Shown piece by piece: positions 1-6,950 of a stretch of 15,925 nucleotides of DNA. A program made the position numbers and the translations under genes. The notes below the pieces were generated by a model. It was not told where the DNA came from, ran no database searches, and worked only from the letters and a program-made list of their open reading frames with translations. The DNA lies in the NCBI GenBank assembly GCA_964568985.1, contig CAZMSP010000044.1:1-15925 (forward strand), written 5' to 3'. How positions within the stretch are numbered: the stretch's first letter is position 1; the number at the start of each line of letters is the position of its first letter. Origin of the DNA: CAZBWE01 sp964568985 (lineage in GTDB: Bacteria; Planctomycetota; Phycisphaerae; Sedimentisphaerales; Anaerobacaceae).

Positions 1-1
1 C

Positions 2-2386
2 GGGACAAAGAAAGCGAAAGCAGCCAAGAAATCCAAGTCGACCAAGAAAACTGTTGAGACTGTTGAACAGGCAGCTGGGCCTGCTGCTGGTGAAACAACA
101 GAAGTTGTGGAGGGTGAGCAGCAAGCATCGACAGCGATAATCGCAGAGAAACCAAAAGAGCCGGAGCCGATAGTTCCTGCTGGGCCGATTTTGGAGAAGC
201 CCGAGCCGGCTCAACTGAGCGGCCCACAGGTTGTTCGAGTTGAGGCACCAGAGCCGTTACGACGACCAAAGCCGAGGCCGAAGCCAAGACCAAGGTACGA
301 TGAGCCAGTAACGGAGCCATTGATATATAGCGAAGAGAAACAAGAAAAAACAATTTTGGCTCAAGGCAAGGATGGAAAGCGAGCCCCGCCCCTCCGAGGG
401 GCTGGGCGAGCGCCAAGACGATACAAAGAGAGAACGCATGGCCGCCGGCAAGACGAGCGGGATACGGAAGAACCGCGGAAATACAAGGCTGTTAGCAGAT
501 TGCGTGAAAGAGATATCGAAGAAAGACGAGCCCGGCTTAGTGCAGCTGGTGGTGAAGGGTTGCGATTAAGGCCGATGAGGAAAATTGCCACCAAGCTTCG
601 TATGGAAGCCGCTGTAGTTGTCAGGCCGAAAAAAGCAGTTGTAAGTGAGCCAATCAGAGTAAAGGATTTATCTGCAGCTTTGGCAGTTAAATCAGGTGAT
701 ATTATTAGCAGGTTGGTGCAACAAGGTGTAATGGCCACGGCCAATCAGGTTATAAGCAGCGACGTTGCGGAGATGGTTGCCCTGGAGCTCGATACTGAGC
801 TGATAGTGGAACGCAAAACCACATTGGAAGAGCAGATACATGCTGAATTTGAAGAACGTCCACGAAAGAATCTCAAGAAACGAGCAGTAGTGGCGGCTAT
901 GCTTGGGCATGTTGACCACGGAAAGACGAGCCTATTGGATAAAATCCGGTCAACTCAGATAGTAGCCAGTGAGGCAGGAGGTATTACGCAGCATATCGGT
1001 GCGTCTGAAGTTACCTGGGACAATAAGAAGGTGACGTTTCTTGATACACCCGGACACGAGGCATTTACAGCTATGCGTGCCAGAGGTGCCAATATGACCG
1101 ATGTTGTGGTGCTGGTGGTCGCCGCCGATGATGGTGTGATGCCACAAACCATCGAGGCGATAGCGCATAGTAAAGCAGCCGGGGTGCCAATCGTTGTTGC
1201 ATTGAATAAAATAGATTTGCCCGGTTGCGATTTAAATCGCGTTTACTCACAGTTAGCTGAACAAGAGCTGGCCCCGGCCGAGTGGGGTGGACAGACAGAA
1301 GTCGTGAAAACAAGTGCAGTTACCGGTGAGGGTGTAAACGATTTACTTGAATCTCTCGATTACGTAGCAGAATTGCTCGAACTCGAAGCTGATGATACCA
1401 TCCCAGCGACAGGGTGGGTTGTTGAGGCTAAGGTATCACCACAGCAAGGCCCAGTGGCAACTCTGTTAATTAAAGAGGGCCGACTAAGAAAGGGCGATGT
1501 GGTCCTGGCGGGCTGTAGTTACGGCAGAGTAAAGACGCTGAAAAATAGCTACGGCAAGAATATAAAGACAGCCACAAGCACAACGGCGGTAGAGATAACG
1601 GGACTGAACGATGTCCCTCAGGCGGGTGATAGATTCTACTGCCTGGATGATATCAATCGGGCCAAGGCCGCTGCTGAGGAAAACAAGATACGTTCGAGAG
1701 AAAGATCACTGGCGAAACGGACACAGGTAACTCTGGATAACTTATTCAGTCAAATAGAAGCTGGTAAGACAAGAGAGTTGAATCTTATCATTCGGGCTGA
1801 TGTACAAGGCTCGGTTGACGTTTTGAAGAAATATTTATCCGAGTTAAGTACCGACGAAGTAAAGATTAGAATTCTGCACGCTTCGTCGGGTGGGATTACA
1901 GAGGGTGATGTAGTACTTGCTGAGGCGTCGAACGCAATTATTATTGGCTTTAATGTCGTCGGCGACGAGCATACGGTTAAAATCGCAGAAGCTAAAGGGG
2001 TTGAGATAAGACTCTATAATGTAATCTATCGTATAACTGAAGATTTACAAAAATCCATGGCCGGCATGCTTGAGCCGGAAGAAACAGAGAAGAGCATCGG
2101 CAGGGCGGTGGTGAGAGCAATATTTAAGGTTTCACGAGTTGGTACGGTGGCCGGTTGTTACATCAGTAGTGGTTTTGTGAACAAGAATGCGAAGATGAGA
2201 TTGATACGTGACAATATCGTTCTCAAAGACAATCTAAGTATAGAAACCCTAAAGCACTTCAAAGATGATGTTCGCGAGGTCAAGACGGGTCTGGAGTGCG
2301 GCATTAAGATAGCAGGATTCAACGATGCTAAAGTTGATGACGTTTTTGACTTCTATGAAATCGTTAAAGTAGCCAGAACTCTATAA
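2..2386 (+). CDS. infB: Translation initiation factor IF-2 (5' end outside window)
   Basis: GTPase that brings fMet-tRNA to the 30S subunit and promotes subunit joining. The reading frame is open from base 2, so the first IF2_N domain and the real start lie upstream; the GTG at 107 is only an internal codon. In order: a charged, low-complexity linker rich in Pro/Glu/Arg/Lys (to about 640); an IF2_N-type helical domain (about 650-800); and a G domain with G1 GHVDHGKT (905-928), a GGITQHIG switch, G3 DTPGH (1043-1057), G4 NKID (1205-1216) and G5 SAV from 1313. Domains II, III and the fMet-tRNA-binding C-terminal barrel follow, ending in TAA. All GTP-binding signatures are intact. The linker carries a GC-rich palindrome at 388-402, listed separately. 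rbfA follows in the same direction, matching the conserved nusA-infB-rbfA cluster. Confidence 0.98.
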   Translation, partial: GTKKAKAAKKSKSTKKTVETVEQAAGPAAGETTEVVEGEQQASTAIIAEKPKEPEPIVPAGPILEKPEPAQLSGPQVVRVEAPEPLRRPKPRPKPRPRYDEPVTEPLIYSEEKQEKTILAQGKDGKRAPPLRGAGRAPRRYKERTHGRRQDERDTEEPRKYKAVSRLRERDIEERRARLSAAGGEGLRLRPMRKIATKLRMEAAVVVRPKKAVVSEPIRVKDLSAALAVKSGDIISRLVQQGVMATANQVISSDVAEMVALELDTELIVERKTTLEEQIHAEFEERPRKNLKKRAVVAAMLGHVDHGKTSLLDKIRSTQIVASEAGGITQHIGASEVTWDNKKVTFLDTPGHEAFTAMRARGANMTDVVVLVVAADDGVMPQTIEAIAHSKAAGVPIVVALNKIDLPGCDLNRVYSQLAEQELAPAEWGGQTEVVKTSAVTGEGVNDLLESLDYVAELLELEADDTIPATGWVVEAKVSPQQGPVATLLIKEGRLRKGDVVLAGCSYGRVKTLKNSYGKNIKTATSTTAVEITGLNDVPQAGDRFYCLDDINRAKAAAEENKIRSRERSLAKRTQVTLDNLFSQIEAGKTRELNLIIRADVQGSVDVLKKYLSELSTDEVKIRILHASSGGITEGDVVLAEASNAIIIGFNVVGDEHTVKIAEAKGVEIRLYNVIYRITEDLQKSMAGMLEPEETEKSIGRAVVRAIFKVSRVGTVAGCYISSGFVNKNAKMRLIRDNIVLKDNLSIETLKHFKDDVREVKTGLECGIKIAGFNDAKVDDVFDFYEIVKVARTL
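388..402. repeat. GC-rich palindrome inside the infB linker
   Basis: GCCCCTC-C-GAGGGGC, a 15-nt odd palindrome within a GC-rich stretch (about 381-415) that is richer in GC than the surrounding codons. It encodes part of the variable linker (APPLRGAGRAP) and keeps the frame open. It may be a small palindromic element inserted into a tolerant part of the protein; a single copy is seen here, so this is inference. Confidence 0.45.
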
Positions 2387-2392
2387 GATATT

Positions 2393-2420
2393 AAAAATCA
2401 AATATCAAAATGTAAAGTTT
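2393..2420. repeat. Degenerate heptanucleotide tract, left of the infB-rbfA hairpin
   Basis: Four consecutive 7-mers, AAAAATC, AAATATC, AAAATGT and AAAGTTT, start 7 nt after the infB stop codon. On its own this could be AT-rich chance, but a matching heptad tract lies on the other side of the 2429-2509 hairpin, and clearer ones occur at 2960-2980 and 12166-12200. Confidence 0.4.
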
Positions 2421-2428
2421 AGGAAGTC

Positions 2429-2509
2429 GTCCCGCACCAATTGAGCCTTGGCGCCGTACCGAGCTGCCTGCAGGGATGCAACTTGGCTGGGGGACAATTG
2501 GTGCGGGAC
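2429..2509. repeat. 81-nt inverted-repeat hairpin between infB and rbfA
   Basis: Perfect 15-bp arms at 2429-2443 (GTCCCGCACCAATTG) and 2495-2509, separated by a 51-nt loop. AGCC (2444-2447) can also pair with GGCT (2485-2488), and the loop contains the palindromes GGCGCC and CCTGCAGG. It is GC-rich between two AT-rich heptad tracts. There is no T-run directly after the right arm, so it is not a standard terminator. It could be a small mobile palindromic repeat (REP/MITE-like), an RNA-processing site, or a structured leader lowering rbfA expression relative to infB. Structure is seen; function is unknown. Confidence 0.8.
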
Positions 2510-2517
2510 TCCACAAT

Positions 2518-2545
2518 TTTGGTTTTTAATTTTTGATTTTTGCAT
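2518..2545. repeat. Degenerate heptanucleotide tract before rbfA
   Basis: Four consecutive 7-mers of pattern TTTNNWT: TTTGGTT, TTTAATT, TTTGATT and TTTGCAT, ending 4 nt before the rbfA start codon. The tract occupies the place where a Shine-Dalgarno sequence would be, and none is visible. Confidence 0.55.
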
Positions 2546-2549
2546 TATT

Positions 2550-2966
2550 ATGGCGACTCGCAGACAGGAAAGAGTGGCTCGAGTAGTAAAAGAAGTGGTT
2601 AGTGATGCTATTGCCAACCATCTTAGCGACCCGCGTATCGAGGGGCTTATAAGCGTTACGAGAGTTGATATAGCTGCTGATTTGCGTAGTGCCAGTGTGT
2701 ATCTTAGCATTTTTAGCAGGGACCCCATTTTGCAAAAGGGGGCGAGATGTGACCCTGGTAAAGATGATGCCGCACAAGACAAAACTTTTGTGGCAATAAC
2801 ACATGCAAGAAACCGAATACAATCGCTGGTGGCAGGTAAATTGCAGAGCAAATTCTGTCCTGTTTTGCATTTTTACAAAGATGATAACTTCAAAAGAACT
2901 CTTGAGACTATGAGACTGATAGACCAGGCTGTCAGCGAGCTTAAGAAAAAGGATTCTATGGATTGA
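2550..2966 (+). CDS. rbfA: Ribosome-binding factor A
   Basis: Small KH-type 30S maturation factor that acts on the 5' end of 16S rRNA during late assembly. The start is ATG at 2550 (MATRRQERVARVVKEVVSD), because homology begins there; the open frame reaches back to 2448 only through the noncoding hairpin. The product has 138 residues. Family landmarks are the N-terminal helix, the DPRI turn, SVTRVDIAADLRSASVYLSIF and, near the C-terminus, the FYKDDNFKRTLETMRLID stretch. Between strand 2 and the next helix it has a longer loop than the E. coli protein (about residues 57-80), coinciding with a palindrome at 2723-2742. No Shine-Dalgarno is visible; the upstream bases are a T-rich heptad tract. 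Its stop codon lies inside the first unit of another heptad tract. Confidence 0.93.
   Translation: MATRRQERVARVVKEVVSDAIANHLSDPRIEGLISVTRVDIAADLRSASVYLSIFSRDPILQKGARCDPGKDDAAQDKTFVAITHARNRIQSLVAGKLQSKFCPVLHFYKDDNFKRTLETMRLIDQAVSELKKKDSMD
2723..2742. repeat. Palindrome inside rbfA
   Basis: CCCC-A-TTTT-GC-AAAA-GGGGG: a 10-bp perfect core (TTTTGCAAAA) flanked by C and G runs. It codes for roughly P59-G64 in a loop that is longer than in typical RbfA. It looks like a small palindromic insertion in a permissive loop; the insertion itself is inferred. Confidence 0.5.
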
Positions 2967-3029
2967 GGATTGCCGATTGGAATTTAAAGAACGAAGAATT
3001 GAAAATCGGGAATCAGAATTTGAAAATCT
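2960..3029. repeat. Heptanucleotide tract at the rbfA 3' end
   Basis: Seven-base periodicity starting in the last rbfA codons: GGATTGA (2960-2966, containing the TGA stop), GGATTGC, CGATTGG, then more degenerate AATTTAA, AGAACGA, AGAATTG, AAAATCG, GGAATCA, GAATTTG and AAAATCT. The first three units are clear; the rest is weaker. The tract fills nearly the whole gap to the next gene, leaving only that gene's ribosome binding site (AAGGA, 3032-3036). Confidence 0.6.
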
Positions 3030-3041
3030 GTAAGGACTGTT

Positions 3042-3713
3042 ATGAAAGACAGCAAAGAATATTCGAAAAAGGTAGATAAGTTATATTGCTTATTGAAGTC
3101 CAAACAGGCTAAAGTTCAAAAAGTAACTTATGAGGGAGTGGCGGATGCACTTGTTTATGCTATCATTAGTGAAAATATGAGCAAAGTAGCAGCGGATGCT
3201 GCAATTAAGAGAGTCGATGATTATTTTGTTGATTTGAATGATTTGCGAGTTTCGCAAGAAGAAGAAATCATAGAAGTGTTGGGTGATGATACACTTGCTA
3301 TAAGGGACATAGCATCGAGACTTACCAGAGCTTTCAGGGCAGTCTTCGACGGGTATAATAGGGGCAGCTTAGAGTCGCTGAAGAAAATTGGCAAGCGTCC
3401 GGCTAAACAAGCTCTTGAGAAAATAGATGGTACCAGCCGGTTTGTGGTCAATTACTGCATTTTGACATCTTTGCAAGGCCACGCCATACCGCTTACACAG
3501 AAGATGATAGGATATCTGAGGAATAACGAACTGGTCTATCCCGGGGCTGACGAACAGGAAATAGAAGGTTTTTTAGCTAAACGAATACCGGCTGCCAAGG
3601 CGTACGAGTTCTATGCTTTACTGCGAAGAGAAAGTGAATCGCCGAAGCTGGAACATAAGAAAAAGACTACACGTAAGACAGAGGCAAAAGCACCAAAGAA
3701 AAGAAAAAAGTGA
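3042..3713 (+). CDS. Endonuclease III-fold (HhH-GPD-like) protein, probably non-catalytic
   Basis: 223 residues; AAGGA at 3032-3036 sits 5 nt before the ATG. Residues about 34-195 can be laid by eye on endonuclease III: ALVYAIISENMSKVAADAAI corresponds to the first GPD helices (EndoIII ELLIAVLLSAQATDVSVNKA), a hairpin-like segment lies at 108-135, and EQEIEGFLAKRIPAAKAYEF (171-190) matches EndoIII VEQVEEKLLKVVPAEF. The active-site features are absent. The Lys of GVGRK falls at F134 in GTSRF, the VDTH Asp falls in PLTQ (150-153), and no four-Cys iron-sulfur cluster follows. The tail (206-223) is almost entirely Lys/Arg/Thr, suggesting nucleic-acid binding. It lies between rbfA and hisG with only 23 nt to hisG. 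I infer a DNA- or RNA-binding descendant of the glycosylase family. The assignment rests on manual alignment and could be wrong. Confidence 0.6.
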   Translation: MKDSKEYSKKVDKLYCLLKSKQAKVQKVTYEGVADALVYAIISENMSKVAADAAIKRVDDYFVDLNDLRVSQEEEIIEVLGDDTLAIRDIASRLTRAFRAVFDGYNRGSLESLKKIGKRPAKQALEKIDGTSRFVVNYCILTSLQGHAIPLTQKMIGYLRNNELVYPGADEQEIEGFLAKRIPAAKAYEFYALLRRESESPKLEHKKKTTRKTEAKAPKKRKK

Positions 3714-3736
3714 AAAGGGCAGTGGAAAGGTTTAAG

Positions 3737-4612
3737 ATGTCAGAGAAAATACTTAAATTAGGTATTCCGACAGGCAGCCTGCAAAGAGCAACAATTGAGC
3801 TTTTGGGCAAAGCCGGTTTTCATATTCTGGACTCGGAGAGGAGTTATTTGCCGGACATAGATGACGAGCAAATCAAGCTCATAATGTTGCGTGCACAGGA
3901 GATGGGCAGATATGTTGAAGATGGTGCTCTCGATGCCGGTATCACCGGCTATGATTGGCTAATGGAAAGCAGCAGCGATGTGGTAGATGTCTGCGAACTT
4001 GCCTACAGCAAAGCCACAAGCAATCCAGCCAGATGGGTATTAGTTGTGGCTGACGAATCGCAGGCAACAAAGCCACAGGATTTGGCCCGGGGTATAATCG
4101 CAACCGAATTGGTTAATGTAACAAAGAAATATTTCGCTGATAAAAACATTAACGTGAAGGTTGAATTTAGCTGGGGTGCTACCGAGGTCAAGGCCCGGCT
4201 GGTAGATGCGATAGTGGAACTGACCGAGACCGGCTCGTCACTTGCTGCAAATAATTTGCGAATAATCGATACTGTGATAGCTTCAACGACAAGATTGATT
4301 GCGAATAAAAAGGCCTGGCAGGATAAGTTCAAACGAGAGAAGATTGAAAACATCTCAATATTGCTGAAAGCAGCTATTGAGGCTCAAAGCAAAGTCGGCC
4401 TGAAGATGAACGTAAAAAAAGGCGATTTGGAGCGTGTTTTGAAGGTACTGCCTGCGGAAAAAAGCCCGACTATTTCAAGTTTGGCTGATAAAGATTATGT
4501 GGCAATAGAAGTAATTATCGACGATAAAGTCGAACGCTCGCTGGTTCCTGCTTTGAAACGGGCGGGGGCTTCAGGCATAATTACTTACCCTCTTAATAAG
4601 GTTATCCATTGA
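3737..4612 (+). CDS. hisG: ATP phosphoribosyltransferase, long form
   Basis: First enzyme of histidine synthesis: ATP plus PRPP gives phosphoribosyl-ATP. I chose ATG 3737 (MSEKILKLGIPTGSLQ), which is preceded by GGAAAGG about 6 nt away; a GTG at 3710 overlapping the previous stop adds nine residues with no homology. The product has 291 residues. Visible landmarks are the N-terminal KLGIPTGSLQ, the GALDAGITGYDW segment, and the PRPP-binding loop ELTETGSSLAANNL (161-174). The C-terminal ~80 residues match the HisG_C ferredoxin-like regulatory domain, so this is the hexameric, histidine-inhibited form that does not need HisZ. No other his gene is in view, so histidine genes are dispersed here or lie elsewhere. 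Confidence 0.97.
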   Translation: MSEKILKLGIPTGSLQRATIELLGKAGFHILDSERSYLPDIDDEQIKLIMLRAQEMGRYVEDGALDAGITGYDWLMESSSDVVDVCELAYSKATSNPARWVLVVADESQATKPQDLARGIIATELVNVTKKYFADKNINVKVEFSWGATEVKARLVDAIVELTETGSSLAANNLRIIDTVIASTTRLIANKKAWQDKFKREKIENISILLKAAIEAQSKVGLKMNVKKGDLERVLKVLPAEKSPTISSLADKDYVAIEVIIDDKVERSLVPALKRAGASGIITYPLNKVIH

Positions 4613-4678
4613 TAGCCTATGGTTTGTCCTAGTTCTACAGTTTTTAGTCTTTATTGATGGCATTCAAGGAAGATAGAT

Positions 4679-6259
4679 ATGGTTAAATCGTTTTCTAATA
4701 AAGCACGTCGTGGTACATTAGCATTATTTTTCCCTTCGACTTCGCTCAGGGCAGGTCTGGGGCTGTTAATAGTAGTTTGTTGTTCCTGCGGCGTGAAGGA
4801 ATCGGAGACAGGCAGAGCAATCGATACGGGCAATAAGCCGGTGGCTGTTGAGACAAAACCAGAGATTGTACAAAGCAAGCCGAAGGAAGCGCCTGTTGTC
4901 GAAGAATCTGTTGAACCGGATGTTGTTGCGAAAATAGGCGATTACGTCATCACAAAACAAGAGCTTGAAAAAAGACTTATGAAGGAGCTTCACCCACGTT
5001 ACAAGGATAACAGCGGTGAAGCTGAGCCGGTTGATGCCAAAACGGCACTTATGAAAATGATAGCGGAAAAGGCTATGGTGATAGATGCCCGCGAGCAGAA
5101 ATATATGGAGCGTGAAGCGGTGCAGGCACAAGTTGACCGATTTAAGCAAGCCGGACTTATAAGATTAGTGTTACAAAGATATCTGCAGGGGAAAGTAGAA
5201 GTTACAGATTCAGAAATAGATGAAAGGGTTAAAGCCAATCCCAAGCTGAAACGAAGCCGCGCAAAGGCTCTGATTGAAAAGGTGAAGGCCAATAAACTTA
5301 TAGATGAGTATTACGATGATCTGTGTAAAAAGCTGCATGTTCAGAAGGTCAGTGACAATTTCCCCAAAGCAGCCGAGATTCATCAAAGACTTTTATTGCT
5401 TCTTGAAGAACCCAGGGAGGCGGGATTTATTCATGTCAGTCAGGTAAGAAGGGAATTGACGCCGGAAGAGAAAAGCCTTGTTTTGGCCACGTTTGATCAG
5501 GGAAAAGTAACCTTGGAGGATTGGTTCGGTATTTTGTGTGAAATGTCACCACCATCACGTCCGGGAGATTTGCATACCCCGGAAGGTGTTGAGCGTTTAT
5601 TAAACAGGGCTTTGCGAAATCCAGTTTTTCTCGCTGAAGCAAGATTGATTGGGTTTGGCAAGGATGAAAATTTCTTAAAACAAGTAAAGGAATATGAAGA
5701 TAAAAGACTGTTCAATGAAATCAGAAACGAAAAGGTCAAAGATATTATAGCTCCAAAAGACGAAGAACAGATAATCGCCTGCTTCAATGAGAATAAAGAA
5801 GCATTCGGGACACGGAAGAAACTTAAGATTGACCAGATTTGGTGCCAAGACCGCAATACAGCTGAGAAGGTAAAAGCCGAATTGGATAGCGGCAAGGATT
5901 TCGAGTCGGTTAGACAGCGATATTCTTTGGAGAAAAAGGGGAGCCCATTTAATACATCTCCCGGCGGTGAAGGATTGTTTTTCAAGGATTTATGGAAAGG
6001 CGAGCCGAACGAGATAGTAGGACCGGTGAAGGGCTTTTACCGTGATGGGGTCGAGTGGCGTATTGTTAAGATATTGGGGAAAAAACCCGGCGAGGTCAAA
6101 GAGTATTCAAGTGGTATGCGAAAACGTGTTAAACAGAGGATGCAAGGTGAACAAAGAATGGAAGCTCTACGGAGATACCAAAAGGAGCTGCTGGAAAAAT
6201 ATCCATACGAAATTTACGCAGATAGAATCAAGGATATCGACCCGCTGAATATACCATAA
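4679..6259 (+). CDS. SurA/PpiC-like peptidyl-prolyl isomerase lipoprotein
   Basis: 526 residues, preceded by AAGGA (4666-4670) 8 nt before ATG. The N-terminus has a basic start, a hydrophobic core and a Cys cluster (VVCCSCG), followed by a Pro/Lys/Glu linker, as in exported lipoproteins; the lipobox is atypical because residue -3 is Cys. The hydrophobic segment is interrupted by PSTSLRAG, encoded by a dispersed repeat. Residues about 73-240 resemble the SurA N-terminal chaperone domain (VVAKIGDYVITKQELEKRL). Residues about 366-465 resemble a parvulin domain, with GEGLFF near the usual glycine-rich motif and the IVGPVKG segment. The usual catalytic His positions are not obvious, so it may act mainly as a chaperone. 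Its likely role is folding of periplasmic or outer-membrane proteins, in keeping with the lptFG pair nearby. Confidence 0.82.
   Translation: MVKSFSNKARRGTLALFFPSTSLRAGLGLLIVVCCSCGVKESETGRAIDTGNKPVAVETKPEIVQSKPKEAPVVEESVEPDVVAKIGDYVITKQELEKRLMKELHPRYKDNSGEAEPVDAKTALMKMIAEKAMVIDAREQKYMEREAVQAQVDRFKQAGLIRLVLQRYLQGKVEVTDSEIDERVKANPKLKRSRAKALIEKVKANKLIDEYYDDLCKKLHVQKVSDNFPKAAEIHQRLLLLLEEPREAGFIHVSQVRRELTPEEKSLVLATFDQGKVTLEDWFGILCEMSPPSRPGDLHTPEGVERLLNRALRNPVFLAEARLIGFGKDENFLKQVKEYEDKRLFNEIRNEKVKDIIAPKDEEQIIACFNENKEAFGTRKKLKIDQIWCQDRNTAEKVKAELDSGKDFESVRQRYSLEKKGSPFNTSPGGEGLFFKDLWKGEPNEIVGPVKGFYRDGVEWRIVKILGKKPGEVKEYSSGMRKRVKQRMQGEQRMEALRRYQKELLEKYPYEIYADRIKDIDPLNIP
4732..4755. repeat. Dispersed 24-bp repeat, copy A (in the SurA-like signal peptide)
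   Basis: Begins CCCTTCGACTTCGCTCAGG and ends GCAGG. It is the reverse complement of 13377-13400 with only two mismatches in 24 bases; similarity stops at both edges. Read here as PSTSLRAG, inside the hydrophobic region of the export signal. Peptides of this kind are, as I recall, common odd insertions in predicted proteins of uncultured bacteria; this was not checked. Confidence 0.85.
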
Positions 6260-6321
6260 AAACCAAATGAATATTGGTCTGCGCTGTGAATCAGTTTAGC
6301 CGGGTTTAAATGCAACATTAG

Positions 6322-6950
6322 CTATTGCAGGCCTTGCTGATAAAGCTGCCAGACGTCCTCAGCGGATAAGGCCCTATTATAAATACGCACATCATCCATA
6401 ACACCATTGAGATATTGGGCCGTACTCGAAGTACCATTGGAATACTTTAGGCTTCCTCCTGTGCCGCTGTAAGTTCCTGCATCAGCTATGGCGTCAATGT
6501 ATAAATCCATATCCGTCGGGCCCCGCAACACTGCTGTAATATGATACCACCTGTCCGCCGCAAGTGCCGTTGTGCCAACCTTGGTTCTTCTGTGCGACGG
6601 ATCCTTACTGCCACCATCACCATAGCTAATCTGAAGAGTGTTATCGCTCTGGACATAAAACCAGACGCCATAATAATTTGATGACTGGTCGTCCAAACCC
6701 ATCAGACCACTAATGATTCCAACGGTGTTCATCTTAATCCAGACAGAAATTGTCAGTGGAAGAGGGTAGATTTTATGCTACTGCTGTTTTCAAGATTGAC
6801 ATAATCATCTACACCATCGAAATCCAGCGCACCGTTGATTTGGCCGGTTGTCCAGGTTGCTCCATAGATAGTTCCGTGATTACTGCCGACTGAGTCGTAT
6901 GCTATATCGCCTTCGCCCTCGTCAAATTTCCAATGAGAAATCGGCTGCAA
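6322..6950 (-). pseudogene. LamG/concanavalin-like module, broken by stop and frameshift
   Basis: Read on the - strand, the bases right after the subtilase stop continue in the same frame as ISHWKFDEGEGDIAYDS through GALDFDGVDDYVNLE, the standard start of a LamG-like jelly roll, and end at a TGA at 6753-6755. The fold then continues in another frame (PLTISVWIK, DRWYHITAVLRG, LYIDAI, LNGVMDDVRIYNRALS) to TAG at 6322. One inserted base, or two lost bases, near 6756-6762 would join the halves. No start codon with a ribosome binding site precedes it. It is either a decayed 3' module of the subtilase gene or a separate gene that lost its start. A single-base assembly error could explain the frameshift but not the TAG at 6951-6953. 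Confidence 0.8.

Noticed and set aside
2429..2509. Integron attC site
   Set aside because: Lacks the GTTRRRY/RYYYAAC boxes, and no integrase or cassette is nearby.
2448..2549. Longer rbfA start upstream
   Set aside because: The extra 34 residues are translated from the hairpin and the heptad tract and match nothing in RbfA.
2405..2851. 148-residue - strand frame across rbfA
   Set aside because: Shadow of rbfA and of the inverted repeat; no family features and no ribosome binding site.
3710..3736. GTG start of hisG overlapping the previous stop
   Set aside because: Coupled translation is possible, but HisG homology starts at ATG 3737, which has its own ribosome binding site.
6260..6321. Terminator after the SurA-like gene
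   Set aside because: ACCAA/TTGGT gives only a 5-bp stem and no T-run follows.
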